DNA of 54,949 nucleotides from Paracidovorax anthurii (GCF_003269065.1 NZ_QLTA01000036.1:1-54949); one strand, 5' to 3'. Positions 1 to 10,048 are shown, counted from the stretch's first letter. Translations and numbers: made by a program. Notes: generated by a model not told the origin, from the letters alone.

Positions 1-312
1 CAGGCGTTGCGCCCCTGTCTCTCGCGGGCCGCGCCAACCTGATTTTTTTAAAGCCTGCTCCAGCACGCTCACTCCGTGCTGGTCAGGCTCGCTCCACTTG
101 CGCCAGTACGCATAGACGTTGTGCCACTTGGGGAACTGCGGCGGCAGATAGCGCCACTGACAACCCGTGCGAAGCAGGTACAGCACTGCACAGAACACTT
201 CGTACAGATCCAGCTTGATCGGTTTGGTGCTGCGCCGAACGCTGCGCAGCAGCGGCTCGATCTCGGCAAACTTCTCTCTACTGATGTCGCTTGGGTATGG
301 CTTTCTTTTCAC
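1..312 (-). CDS. IS5-family transposase, N-terminal part, cut by window edge
   Basis: An open frame reads from a GTG at 312 to the first base of the window without a stop, giving 104 residues. The protein starts KRKPYPSDISREKFAEI and contains YLLRTGCQWRYLPPQFPKW and VYAYWRKWSEP, the helix-rich N-terminal segment seen in many IS5-family (IS1031/IS427-like) transposases. The catalytic DDE residues would lie outside the window, so intactness cannot be judged. The minus-strand sequence GAGCGTGTTTACGATC ending near 346 looks like an IS terminal repeat, which would put the element's left end about 33 bases from the stop of the neighbouring stress protein. No start codon with a strong ribosome site is visible; GTG is chosen because it opens the conserved segment. 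Family call is fairly sure, subgroup is not. Confidence 0.75.
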   Translation of the reverse strand, partial: MKRKPYPSDISREKFAEIEPLLRSVRRSTKPIKLDLYEVFCAVLYLLRTGCQWRYLPPQFPKWHNVYAYWRKWSEPDQHGVSVLEQALKKSGWRGPRETGAQRL

Positions 313-330
313 CCCAGGATTGTCGGGGGA

Positions 331-347
331 GATCGTAAACACGCTCT
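331..347 (-). mobile_element. Probable terminal inverted repeat of the IS5-like element
   Basis: Read on the minus strand this is AGAGCGTGTTTACGATC, placed about 20-35 bases upstream of the transposase start, which is where IS5-family elements carry their left inverted repeat. The matching right end lies outside the window, so the exact boundary and target duplication cannot be confirmed. Confidence 0.4.
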
Positions 348-378
348 TACCGTCCCTTCCGGCGCGTTCCGCGCCGCG

Positions 379-2153
<1,775 letters not shown>

Positions 2154-2212
2154 CGCGGGGGGCGGGGCACCGCCCCATGGCCTGCGGCGCGCGCACGCCC
2201 TACCATGCGCGC

Positions 2213-2902
2213 ATGCTGACCGTTCACCACCTCGAAACCTCCCGCTCGCAGCGCGTGCTGTGGCTGCTCGAAGAACTGGGCGTGCCCTACGAGATCCGGC
2301 GCTACCAGCGCGATCCGCGCACGCGGCTGGCGCCGCCGGAACTCCAGCGCATCCACCCGCTGGGCAAGTCGCCCGTGATCGAGGACGGCGGCGAAGCCAT
2401 CGCCGAATCCGGCGCCATCATCGAGTACCTGGCGGAGCGCCACGGCGCGCGGGCCCCGGGCGAACTGGCGGGGCTGGTGCCCGCGCCGGGCACGCCCGAG
2501 CACCGGCAGTGCCGCTTCTGGATGCACTACGCCGAGGGCTCGCTGATGAACTGGCTGGTGATGAAGCTGGTCTTCAAGACGCTGCCCACGCAGCCCATGC
2601 CCTTCTTCGTGCGCCCCGTCGCGCGGGCCCTCTGCGGCAAGGCGCAGCGCAGGCTGGTGGACCCGAACCTCGCCACGGCCCTGGCCTTCATGGACGACCA
2701 CCTCGCGCGCCACGCGTGGTTTGCCGGCGACGCCCTCAGCATCGCCGACTTCCAGATGAGCTTCGCGGTCGAGGCCGCTCTATCGCGGGCCGACGGCGCG
2801 GATGCGCACCGCCACGTGCGCGCCTATCGTGACCGCATCAACGCCCGGCCGGCCTACCAGCGCGCGATCGCCCAGGGCGGGCCGGTGGTGATGAACGCCT
2901 GA
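2213..2902 (+). CDS. Glutathione S-transferase family protein
   Basis: A 229-residue cytosolic GST with the usual two domains. The N-terminal thioredoxin-like half shows SRSQRVLWLLEELGVPYE, the cis-proline segment HPLGKSPVIEDGG and the glutathione-contacting ESGAIIEYLAER; the helical C-terminal half includes WFAGDALSIADFQMSF. The Ser after LET (residue 9-10 region) is the likely catalytic hydroxyl, as in beta/theta-like classes, but the substrate cannot be deduced. The ATG at 2213 is chosen because the fold begins there; an in-frame ATG at 2177 would add 12 unlikely residues. It follows tgt by 59 bases and may be read through from it, although the functions are unrelated. Confidence 0.9.
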   Translation: MLTVHHLETSRSQRVLWLLEELGVPYEIRRYQRDPRTRLAPPELQRIHPLGKSPVIEDGGEAIAESGAIIEYLAERHGARAPGELAGLVPAPGTPEHRQCRFWMHYAEGSLMNWLVMKLVFKTLPTQPMPFFVRPVARALCGKAQRRLVDPNLATALAFMDDHLARHAWFAGDALSIADFQMSFAVEAALSRADGADAHRHVRAYRDRINARPAYQRAIAQGGPVVMNA

Positions 2903-2950
2903 AACAACAACCCCCTGTGGCGCTTCGCGCCTCGGTGCCGCCGCCAGAGG

Positions 2951-3047
2951 CGGCAGCGAGAGAACAACACAAGGCGCGAAGCTGCAGACAGTGCAGCCGC
3001 ACGGCACGGCGAAGCAACGCCGTGATCTTTCTGATGGCGAAGCCGTA
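2951..3047 (-). repeat. 3'-UTR-type intergenic repeat, copy A
   Basis: Read on the minus strand this begins TACGGCTTCGCCATCAGAAA 13 bases after the stop of the zinc-ribbon gene and continues through CTGTCTGCAG to TTCTCTCGCTGCC. It matches copy B at 9920-10006 in about four of five positions by eye, and both copies lie directly behind a stop codon in the same direction as the preceding gene. It contains small palindromes such as CTGCAGACAGTGCAG. Function unknown. Confidence 0.8.
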
Positions 3048-3060
3048 TGAGCCCCGCCCC

Positions 3061-4137
3061 TCACGCTGCGGCTTGCGGCGGCTGGCCGGCCCCCGCATTC
3101 CCCGACGCGGCCGGGGTCCCGCAGGCATGGCAGAACCGGGCGAAGGCGCTCTTGCGGGTGCGGCAGGGATCGCAGCGGTTGAAGAGGCCGATGCCGCAGT
3201 GCGGGCAGAAGTCGATCGCCTCGTTCTTCAGGTCCACGGGGCGCTCGCAGCCCGGGCACACGCCCTTGGCGAGCCGCGCCAGGGCCACGTCGTAGCTCAG
3301 CTCCTCGCGGCGCCGCGCGTCGGGCAGGGCCTCGGCCTGCTTCTGGCGCTCCAGGTAGCGCTGCAGCGCCAGGATGGCATAGCGCCCCACCAGCACCGTG
3401 ACCGCGATGCCCACGATGTAGCGCACGTAGCCGCCGTAGCTCGGCAGGTAGGGCACGAGCTCGACGAAGAAGGCGAACAGCGCGAAGAAGATGAAGCCCC
3501 AGACGAAGGGCCACCAAGTGCCCTGGCGCTTCTTCGCGAAGAGCCAGCCGGCCACGGCGAGCAGCGGCAGCGTGAGCGCGAGGCGGTAGAGGAACACGCG
3601 CAGCTCCACCTTGCGCTGCGCCGCCCGCATCGCTTCGTAGCCGGCGGCTTCGAGCCGGCCCAGGCGCTGGTGCGCGGCCGCCGCCGACTGCCGGGCATCG
3701 AGCAAGGCCTGCTGCTGCGCCTCCACGGCCTGCTGCGTCTGGCGCTCGCGCACCTTGAGCGCATCGAGCGCCTGGGTGCGCTGCACCACCTCGGGGTTGT
3801 GCTCGGACTGCTGCGTGGCGCCGCGCGTGGCGATCCAGTTGTTGAAGGTCTCGCGCGCGGCCAGGCTTTCGCTGCGCGCCTTGCCGCGCTGCAGCTCGGC
3901 CTGCTCCAGCGCGGTCTGCGCCCGGGCCTCGGCCTCGCCGGCGGCGCGCACCTCGGCGCGCAGGGCCTCGGCCGCGCGGCGGTCGAGGAAGTCGTCGAGC
4001 TGCAGCGGGGCCTCCACGCGCGGCAGGTCGCCCACCAGCGTGCCGCCCAGCCCGATCAGGAAGCTCGCGAACACCAGCGACACCAGCCACAGCCCCCGGC
4101 GAAACCACTTCTCCGACAGGCGCAGGGATTTGCTCAT
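3061..4137 (-). CDS. Coiled-coil membrane protein with C-terminal zinc ribbons
   Basis: A 358-residue predicted inner-membrane protein of unknown function. From N to C it has a transmembrane segment at about residues 14-35, a long Ala/Glu/Gln-rich coiled coil at about 55-175, two or three further hydrophobic segments at about 182-260 (VFLYRLALTLPLLAVAGWLF, FVWGFIFFALFAFFVELVPY), and a cytoplasmic tail with four CxxC pairs (CPGC, CPHC, CDPC, CHAC) that can form two treble-clef or ribbon zinc sites. The ATG at 4137 is preceded by AAGGAG on the minus strand (AACAAGGAGTCTGTC). It is the last gene of a minus-strand run with the DUF2145 protein and a secreted hypothetical, but a 101-base spacer carrying a GCTA...TAGC element separates it from them. 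No catalytic motif is seen. Confidence 0.75.
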   Translation of the reverse strand: MSKSLRLSEKWFRRGLWLVSLVFASFLIGLGGTLVGDLPRVEAPLQLDDFLDRRAAEALRAEVRAAGEAEARAQTALEQAELQRGKARSESLAARETFNNWIATRGATQQSEHNPEVVQRTQALDALKVRERQTQQAVEAQQQALLDARQSAAAAHQRLGRLEAAGYEAMRAAQRKVELRVFLYRLALTLPLLAVAGWLFAKKRQGTWWPFVWGFIFFALFAFFVELVPYLPSYGGYVRYIVGIAVTVLVGRYAILALQRYLERQKQAEALPDARRREELSYDVALARLAKGVCPGCERPVDLKNEAIDFCPHCGIGLFNRCDPCRTRKSAFARFCHACGTPAASGNAGAGQPPQAAA

Positions 4138-4157
4138 GACAGACTCCTTGTTCAGAT

Positions 4158-4202
4158 GCTACGTTTTTAATAGCTACTCATGCAGCAGATACGGCGACAT
4201 GG
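4158..4202 (+). repeat. GCTA-N9-TAGC dispersed element, copy 1
   Basis: GCTACGTTTTTAATAGC, then exactly 18 bases, then GGCGACATGG. One of five copies with the same geometry in the window (others at 8105, 28046, 29448, 40058). It lies between the DUF2145 gene and the zinc-ribbon gene, antisense to their transcription. Confidence 0.8.
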
Positions 4203-4238
4203 AGCTTGTTTGACCTCGAAAACCGGATCATGGGCCGT

Positions 4239-5063
4239 TCAACGACCCCCGTCCAGCACCAGCGAGGCCGGCGCCGCGCCCAGGCCGGCGCGCGGCATCC
4301 AGGCCAGGGCGGAATCCACGGTGACGGTGGCGATGCGGTCGGCGAACCGTTCGCGGCCCGGGTGGTCGTCGAAGGCCACGTTGGCCGCCGTGACGCGCCC
4401 GCCCAGCCGCGTGAGCGGCCCGATGCGCAGCACCGTGGGCTCGTAGCCCTTGAAGCGCAGCCACGCCTGGGCCTGGCTGCGCGTGCGGATGGTGGCCGGC
4501 TCCATGGCGGCGGCCAGCGTCTCCAGCGCCCACTGGTTCGATTGCTGGTAGCGCGTGCCCCAGGCGTAGCTCACCATGCTGTAGGGACTCTGGTGCAGGG
4601 CCGTGGTGCGGGCGCGGTCGGCGAGCACCTCGGCCAGCCGGGCCTGCACCTCGGGCGTGGGCACCAGCCACACGGCCTCGTAGCGCCAGAGGTCGTCGAG
4701 GAAGAACTCGCCCAGGCCCTGGCGGTACACCGCGGCCACGGCCGTGCCGCATTCATTGAGCTTGTGCGCCACGCGCCAGGGGCCCTCGGGCGTGCGGTAG
4801 GCCCAGCCCAGGTGCGAATAGCGCAGCCCGTATTTCGACAGGTCCTGCCCGGCGCGCGCGAGCAGCACGACGCGCGCGCCGGAGCGCTGGTGCTCGGCAT
4901 CGAGCGCGCGGGCCGTGCGCTCGGCCAGTTGCATGCCGCGCTCGATGGTCTGCGCGGTGGGCCTGCGGGCCTCGCACGAGCGCCCCGCGTGGGCCGTGCC
5001 CGCCGCCATCAGCGCCACCGCTGCCATGGCGAGCACGGCGCGCCGTGCCTTCCGGGTTGGCAT
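4239..5063 (-). CDS. DUF2145 family exported protein
   Basis: A 274-residue protein with a Sec signal peptide (MPTRKARRAVLAMAAVALMA, cleavage expected after AHA at residue 26), so probably periplasmic. The mature part contains ARAGQDLSKYGLRYSHLGWA, LNECGTAVAAVYRQGLGEFF and DDLWRYEAVWLVP, which I recognise as the DUF2145 pattern. The fold is thought to be related to NlpC/P60-like or YiiX-like peptidase families because of the conserved His (YSHLGWA) and Cys (LNECGTA), but that is inference. It starts 12 bases after the stop of the preceding secreted protein, so the two are almost certainly co-transcribed. No substrate can be named. Confidence 0.8.
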   Translation of the reverse strand: MPTRKARRAVLAMAAVALMAAGTAHAGRSCEARRPTAQTIERGMQLAERTARALDAEHQRSGARVVLLARAGQDLSKYGLRYSHLGWAYRTPEGPWRVAHKLNECGTAVAAVYRQGLGEFFLDDLWRYEAVWLVPTPEVQARLAEVLADRARTTALHQSPYSMVSYAWGTRYQQSNQWALETLAAAMEPATIRTRSQAQAWLRFKGYEPTVLRIGPLTRLGGRVTAANVAFDDHPGRERFADRIATVTVDSALAWMPRAGLGAAPASLVLDGGR

Positions 5064-5074
5064 GGCAGGCCTCC

Positions 5075-5590
5075 TCACAGCCGCTCGTTGTGGAGCAGCG
5101 CGCGGCCCAGCGCGTTCGGCACGAAGGCCAGCACCTCGCCGGCCGCCGAGAGGATCACGCCCGTGCCGATCACGCTGCAGGTGACCACCGCGCCCACGCC
5201 CCAGGCCACGCCCGAGGCGGCGGAGCCCGCCACCTCCACGCTCGCCCGGGCGCCGTCGGAGGCGCGCTCCAGCACATAGACGGTGCCGCGCGCCGACGCC
5301 TCCACGGCCCGGATGGTCAGCACCGCGCCGGCCGCCGACAGCGCCACGGGCAGGGCCACCACGGCGCCGGCCGCCGTGGACGCGACGGACGCCGTGCCCA
5401 CCACCGAGGCCACCGGCAGCATCGAGAGCGCGACCGAGGCCTCGCTCTGCGCATGCGCGGGCAGGACGGCCACCGCCGCGGCGGCGGCCAAAGCCAGGCC
5501 CGCCAGGCCTGCCGGCCATCGACGCACCCCCTCCCGGGGTCGGGAGGTTGTAAGCGAACACACGGGGAAACGGGGTCGGGGCAGCGACAT
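5075..5590 (-). CDS. Small secreted or envelope hypothetical protein
   Basis: A 171-residue protein with an extended N-terminus and a signal peptide at about residues 24-48 (WPAGLAGLALAAAAAVAVLP, cleavage after AHA). The mature protein is rich in Ala, Val, Ser and Gly with alternating small and hydrophobic residues and no charge clusters, compatible with a beta-rich or membrane-associated envelope protein. The ATG at 5590 has GCAGGAG 12 bases upstream. It is the first gene of the minus-strand unit with DUF2145. I do not recognise a domain; proteins of this type sit beside DUF2145 genes and may form one functional unit, which is inference from adjacency only. Confidence 0.65.
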   Translation of the reverse strand: MSLPRPRFPVCSLTTSRPREGVRRWPAGLAGLALAAAAAVAVLPAHAQSEASVALSMLPVASVVGTASVASTAAGAVVALPVALSAAGAVLTIRAVEASARGTVYVLERASDGARASVEVAGSAASGVAWGVGAVVTCSVIGTGVILSAAGEVLAFVPNALGRALLHNERL

Positions 5591-5666
5591 CACGGGGGTC
5601 TCCTGCAGGGGATGGATCGGGGCAGCGCGCGGCATGCGGCGTCGCCGGGGAACACGAGACGCGGGC

Positions 5667-6215
5667 TTATCCCGCAAAGGGGTCCGGTCGCGCAGCGGTG
5701 GCCTCCGGAGTGGCGGCGGCGGCCGCAGCGCTGGCCTGCATCGCATCCCGGCGGCCCTGCAGGCGGGCTTCGGCCAGGTCGGCCTCGTGGCGGTCGCGCA
5801 GCATCTTGGCCAGCGTGAACGCGGTGGTGATCAGATAGAGCCAGCTCACCCCCAGGAAGGCCTTGTAGGAGGGCGAGATCTCCATGTCCAGCAGGCCCCA
5901 GCCGGTGAGCCCCACGGCCACGCCGAAGCCGCCCCAGACCACGAGCTTGAAGAGCGGCGTGTCGCCCGCGCCGCGCCGCGCGGCGGCCTGGTTGTCGCGC
6001 ACGAACTTGGCGAGCATGAACACGGCGGAGAGGCAGAACACGTAGCCCATCACCATGAAGATCTGCTCCAGCCGCTCTCCCGGCAGCCAGGCCAGCCCCA
6101 CCGCGCAGCAGAAGGCGGCGATGCCGAACGACACCCAGACCTGCAGGCGCCAGGCAGCGGTGTCGCGCTGGATCAGGGGGACGGAAGAGGATGTGGAAGC
6201 GGAGTGGCGTGACAT
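5667..6215 (-). CDS. YiaA/YiaB-type inner membrane protein
   Basis: Four predicted transmembrane helices arranged as two repeats of a two-helix unit: VSFGIAAFCCAVGLAWLPG plus FMVMGYVFCLSAVFMLAKFV, and LVVWGGFGVAVGLTGWGLLD plus WLYLITTAFTLAKMLRDR. This repeated helix pair with a charged cap (KFVRDN, KMLRDR) is the hallmark of the YiaA/B two-helix family, of unknown function. The C-terminal tail is Ala rich and disordered. The start is uncertain: ATG at 6215 gives 182 residues, and in-frame ATGs at 6248 and 6260 would add 11 to 15 residues with no good ribosome site for any of them. It is divergent from the first surface protein gene. Confidence 0.75.
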   Translation of the reverse strand: MSRHSASTSSSVPLIQRDTAAWRLQVWVSFGIAAFCCAVGLAWLPGERLEQIFMVMGYVFCLSAVFMLAKFVRDNQAAARRGAGDTPLFKLVVWGGFGVAVGLTGWGLLDMEISPSYKAFLGVSWLYLITTAFTLAKMLRDRHEADLAEARLQGRRDAMQASAAAAAATPEATAARPDPFAG

Positions 6216-6385
6216 GGAGGTGGAGGCTTGCGGCCCGTGGTGGAACATGGGCGGCATCATGGACAGCGCCCCGGCCGGCCGCGCCCGCGGAGCGGCGCAG
6301 TGGCGGCGGCTCGGACAACCGGTATCGCAGGACGATACTTTTTGTGACGAACTCGGCGCAGAGCGCTCTGCGCGGCACTGCCCCG

Positions 6386-6399
6386 TCGATTAGCCTGCG
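6386..6399 (+). promoter_or_regulatory. Conserved upstream motif of the surface-protein pair, copy 1
   Basis: TCGATTAGCCTGCG lies 48 bases before the start of the first surface protein. Nearly the same sequence, TCGGTTAGTCTGCG, lies 50 bases before the start of the second. Shared position and sequence suggest a promoter element that was duplicated with the genes. Confidence 0.45.
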
Positions 6400-6433
6400 C
6401 GCTTCGTCTCGACCACCCCGGAGGAGCCTCGCC

Positions 6434-8068
6434 ATGTCCGCCCTGCCCACCCTGCCCCCTGCCCGCGCCACCGGTGCGCTGCTCTGCGGCTTCGCCGCAT
6501 CCGCCGCCCTGGCCGGGGTGATCCCCGGAACGGGCGCATCGCCTTCCAGCACCCAGCTGGGCGCCACGGATGCCGTGGCGATGCAGCGCGCGCCCGACCA
6601 GAAGGGCCACGTGCTGCTCGTGCCCTACTTCACCGCACAGCAGGGGCAGATGACCGTGCTGCATCTGGCGAACACGGACCGGAACAACGGCAAGGCGATC
6701 AAGCTGCGCATCCGCGGCGCCGCCAATGGCGACAGCCTGCTGACCCTGACCGTGCTGCTCTCGCCCGGCGACATGTGGACCGGCGCGGTGACCGCCGGGC
6801 CCGATGGCCGCGCGCAGATCGTCACTGGCGACGCGTCCTGCACCGCCCCCCGGCTCGCCGCCGGCGTCGCCCAGCCCTTCTCCACCGACCGGCTCAACCC
6901 CGCGCTGACGCAGGAAGAACGCGCCAGCCATACGCGCGAGGGCGCCATCGAGGCCATCGTGGCGGCCGACATCCCCTTCGCGCCCCTCTACGGCGCCACG
7001 GGCACGGCCTATTCGGAACTGCGCGCCGCGATCAGCCCCGCCCTCGTCCCGCCCCGTTGCTCCGCCCCCGCCGTGGACGCGGCCCTGCTGGAGGATGCCA
7101 GCGACGAAGCCACCGCCGCCGCCCGCGGCTTCGCCACGCCGTCCGGCGGCGTGGGCGGCACCTGGTACATCATCGACGTGCCCGGGGCCACCACGTTCTC
7201 TTCCGCCATGACGGCGCTGCAGGCCATCAATGCGGCCGGCAGGCCCGCCCGCGGAAACTACGTGCTGTTCCCCGCCACGGACCAGGCCATCGCCCAGCCG
7301 GAGCGCTACACGGCCGATCCGCTGCTGGTCTCCGCGGGCCTCGCATCGCGCCAGAAAAGCATCGACGGCGTGGCCTCCGAGCCAACCTCCTCCGCCGTGG
7401 TCCAGGCCCTGGCCCACGACCTGCCCGACCTCTCCACGCCCTACCGCCTGCCCGCCTCGGAAGCCAACGCGCGCCGCACGGCGGCCGAGGCCTCGCAGGC
7501 ACTCGCCGCGCACGAGGTGTCCAACCAGTTCTCCGTCGAATCGTCGATCTCCGCGCAGACCGACTGGGTGCTCGCCATGCCCACCCAGCGCTACAGCGTG
7601 GCCCTGGACTACGCGACGGGGCAGCGCACGTTCTCCGTGGTGCCGCCGGCCGGCGAGGGCCGGCAGTACTACCACACCGACAACACCCAGGCCCGCGCTG
7701 GCCGGGTGTGCCGCTTCAACGTCAACACGACCCTTCACGTCTCCTCCCGCGAGGACCTGCGCGACCGTGTCGGCACGGGGGCGCTGTTCCCCACCCCGCT
7801 GTCCCTGCAGCTGTGCGGCGCGGTGACCGTCGCGCCCGCGGCGCAGATCGCCAGCGCCAGCCCTTCGGTGCTGTCCGCCTCCGCCGCGCTGTCCTCGCCG
7901 CTGCAGACCCAATCCGCGGTCACGGGCTGGGCTGCGCTGGAATTCCTGGACCCCACGGGGCAGCCCGTGATCGGCGCCGCGTTCATGAAGCTCGTCAACC
8001 CCGGCGCCGCACCGGGTCTGGCCGGCCACTACGGCATCCTCTATCCGCACATGGTCACCCAGCCCTGA
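6434..8068 (+). CDS. Exported surface protein, tandem paralog 1
   Basis: A 544-residue protein with an N-terminal signal peptide (about residues 10-28, ending ASAALAG). The mature start is GVIPGTGASPSSTQLGATDA and the sequence is rich in Ala, Thr, Ser and Asp, without transmembrane segments or a cell-wall anchor. Six or so regions are strongly conserved with the paralog that follows, including GHVLLVPYFTAQQGQMTVLH, GGVGGTWYIIDVPGATTF and SAQTDWVLAMPTQRYSV. Four cysteines in the mature protein (CTAP, CSAP, CRFN, CGAV) are largely shared with the paralog and could form disulfides. Similar Comamonadaceae proteins are usually labelled only 'cell surface protein'. ATG 6434 has GAGGAG 8 bases upstream. 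Adhesin or binding role is inference. Confidence 0.7.
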   Translation: MSALPTLPPARATGALLCGFAASAALAGVIPGTGASPSSTQLGATDAVAMQRAPDQKGHVLLVPYFTAQQGQMTVLHLANTDRNNGKAIKLRIRGAANGDSLLTLTVLLSPGDMWTGAVTAGPDGRAQIVTGDASCTAPRLAAGVAQPFSTDRLNPALTQEERASHTREGAIEAIVAADIPFAPLYGATGTAYSELRAAISPALVPPRCSAPAVDAALLEDASDEATAAARGFATPSGGVGGTWYIIDVPGATTFSSAMTALQAINAAGRPARGNYVLFPATDQAIAQPERYTADPLLVSAGLASRQKSIDGVASEPTSSAVVQALAHDLPDLSTPYRLPASEANARRTAAEASQALAAHEVSNQFSVESSISAQTDWVLAMPTQRYSVALDYATGQRTFSVVPPAGEGRQYYHTDNTQARAGRVCRFNVNTTLHVSSREDLRDRVGTGALFPTPLSLQLCGAVTVAPAAQIASASPSVLSASAALSSPLQTQSAVTGWAALEFLDPTGQPVIGAAFMKLVNPGAAPGLAGHYGILYPHMVTQP

Positions 8069-8104
8069 CCGGCAGCGGTTCCATGGCGCCGGAATGGCGC
8101 ATTC

Positions 8105-8149
8105 GCTATATCTTCTATAGCAACATGATCGGCAAAACCGCCGGCATGA
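8105..8149 (+). repeat. GCTA-N9-TAGC dispersed element, copy 2
   Basis: GCTATATCTTCTATAGC, 18 bases, then GCCGGCATGA. The palindrome is the best of the five (GCTATA/TATAGC), while the distal block is the most divergent. It lies in the 240-base spacer between the two surface-protein genes. Confidence 0.7.
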
Positions 8150-8258
8150 AGCCTTTTTCTTGCCCAAAATGACCTGGAAGCGCCCTGGCGTGGCAAGAAC
8201 CCGGGGGCCGGCCGGCCCGGACGGGACAGGGGCGGCCTCCTGGGCAAGCGCCGCACCA

Positions 8259-8272
8259 TCGGTTAGTCTGCG
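8259..8272 (+). promoter_or_regulatory. Conserved upstream motif of the surface-protein pair, copy 2
   Basis: TCGGTTAGTCTGCG, the counterpart of the motif at 6386, at the same distance from the start codon. Its presence indicates that the second gene can be transcribed independently. Confidence 0.45.
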
Positions 8273-8308
8273 ATCCTTGATCGTTCTGAACACCACCGAG
8301 GACCCTCC

Positions 8309-9919
8309 ATGCCTTCCCTGGACATCGCCCGCGCCGCCGGCGCGCTACTGCTGTGTGGCTGCGGGCTCGCCGCGCCCACCCTGGCCGGCGTGATTCCCGG
8401 CACCGGCACCACGCCCTCGCGCACGCAGCTGGGCACCACCGACGCCGTGGCCCTGCAGATCGCGCCCGGCAACACCGGCCACGTGCTGCTGGTGCCCTAC
8501 TACACCGCGCAGCAGGGCCAGATGACGGTGCTGCACCTCGTCAACACCGACCTGAGCAACGGCAAGGCCGTCAAGCTGCGCTTTCGCGGCGCCGCCAACG
8601 GCGACAGCCTGCTGACCCTGACCGTGCTCCTGTCGGCCGGCGACGTGTGGACCGGCGCCGTGACCGCGGGCGCCGACGGCCGGGCGCAGCTCGTCACCGC
8701 CGACAACTCCTGCACCTCGCCCCGGCTCTCCCCCGGGGTGGCGCAGGCCTTCGTGACCGACCGCCTCAACCCGGCCTGGACGGCGCAGGAGCGCGCCAAC
8801 CACACGCGCGAAGGCGCCATCGAGGCCATCGTGGCGGCCGACATCCCCTCCAGCGCCGTGTACGGCGCCGCCGGGCAGGCGAACTCCGCGCTCTACACCG
8901 CCATCCGCCAGGTCAACGACGTGGCGCCCTGCACCCAGTCGGACATCGACGCGGCCCTGCTGCAGGACACCAGCGACGAGGCCACCGCCGCGGGCCGGGG
9001 CTTCGCCACGCCCTCGGGCGGCGTGGGCGGCACCTGGTACATCATGGACGTGCCCGCGGCCACCACCTTCACCTCGGCCATGACGACCCTGCAGGCCGTC
9101 ACCTCGGCCGGCCAGCCGGCGCGCGGCAACTACGTGCTGTTCCCGCCCACCGACGAGGCCATCGGCCAGCCCGAGCGCTACACCGCCGACCCGCTGCTCG
9201 TGTCGGCCGGGCTGGCGGCGCGCCAGAAGGACATCGACGGCACCACCGAGAGCCCCACCCTCGGCGCGGTGATCCAGGCACGGGCCTTCGACCTGCCCGA
9301 CCTCTCCACGCCCTACTACCTGCCGGCCTCGGAGTTCAACGCGCGCCGCACGGCGGGCCAGACTTCCGAGGTTCTCGCCGCGCGCGAGGTGCGCAACCAA
9401 TATTCGATGGAAACCTCCATCTCCGCGCAGACCGACTGGGTGCTCGCCACCCCCACCAAGCGCTACGGCGTGGCCATGGACTACGCCACCGGGCTGCGCA
9501 CGTTCTCCGTGGTGCCGCCCTCGGGCACGGGGGACCAGTATTACTACAGCGGCAACACCGTGGTGTCGGGCTCGCAGGTGTGCCACACGGGCACGGGCTG
9601 GCAGTTCCTGGTCGCGTCGCGCGACGCCACGATCTCGACCAGCGGCGCGGTCGTGCCCACGACGCTGCCGCTGGTGCCGCGCAGCTGCGGCGCGGTCTCG
9701 GTGGTGTCGTTCGGGGGCAGCTCGCCGCTGTCGGCCTCGGTGGCGCTGAGCCCCGTGCGCAACGGGTTCGCCTCGGGCTGGGCCACCCTGCAACTCAACG
9801 ACATCCCGGGCCTGCCCATGATCGGCGCGGCCTTCACCAAGCTGGTCAACCCCAGCGCCACGCCGGGCGTGGCCGGGCACTACGGGCTGCTCTACCCGCA
9901 CATGATCCGCCAGCCCTGA
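8309..9919 (+). CDS. Exported surface protein, tandem paralog 2
   Basis: A 536-residue paralog of the preceding gene, roughly 70 percent identical by eye over its length, including the signal peptide region (ending PTLAG) and the mature start GVIPGTG. The strongest divergence is between residues about 390 and 480, where paralog 1 has a basic loop (RAGRVCRFNVNTTLHVSSRE) and this copy has a Gly/Ser/Thr-rich one; the C-terminal SGWATLQ...GAAFTKLVNPSATPG is again conserved. ATG 8309 follows CCGAGGACCCTCC. The stop at 9917-9919 runs directly into the 3' repeat copy B. Tandem duplication with a diverging surface loop suggests variation in a binding face, but no ligand is known. Confidence 0.7.
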   Translation: MPSLDIARAAGALLLCGCGLAAPTLAGVIPGTGTTPSRTQLGTTDAVALQIAPGNTGHVLLVPYYTAQQGQMTVLHLVNTDLSNGKAVKLRFRGAANGDSLLTLTVLLSAGDVWTGAVTAGADGRAQLVTADNSCTSPRLSPGVAQAFVTDRLNPAWTAQERANHTREGAIEAIVAADIPSSAVYGAAGQANSALYTAIRQVNDVAPCTQSDIDAALLQDTSDEATAAGRGFATPSGGVGGTWYIMDVPAATTFTSAMTTLQAVTSAGQPARGNYVLFPPTDEAIGQPERYTADPLLVSAGLAARQKDIDGTTESPTLGAVIQARAFDLPDLSTPYYLPASEFNARRTAGQTSEVLAAREVRNQYSMETSISAQTDWVLATPTKRYGVAMDYATGLRTFSVVPPSGTGDQYYYSGNTVVSGSQVCHTGTGWQFLVASRDATISTSGAVVPTTLPLVPRSCGAVSVVSFGGSSPLSASVALSPVRNGFASGWATLQLNDIPGLPMIGAAFTKLVNPSATPGVAGHYGLLYPHMIRQP

Positions 9920-10006
9920 TACGGCTTCGCCATCAGAAAGACCACGGCGCTGCTTCGCTTTGCCGTGCTGCAGCACTGTCTGCAGTTGAGCGCCTGGTTC
10001 TCTCTT
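9920..10006 (+). repeat. 3'-UTR-type intergenic repeat, copy B
   Basis: Begins TACGGCTTCGCCATCAGAAA immediately after the stop of surface paralog 2 and runs to GGTTCTCTC. It aligns with the minus strand of 2951-3047. The remaining bases to 10048 (stop of the Lrp-type gene) show nothing else. Confidence 0.8.
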
Positions 10007-10048
10007 GGATGGCAACCCCGCATGGCGCCCTGCGCTGCGGGGCCTGCG

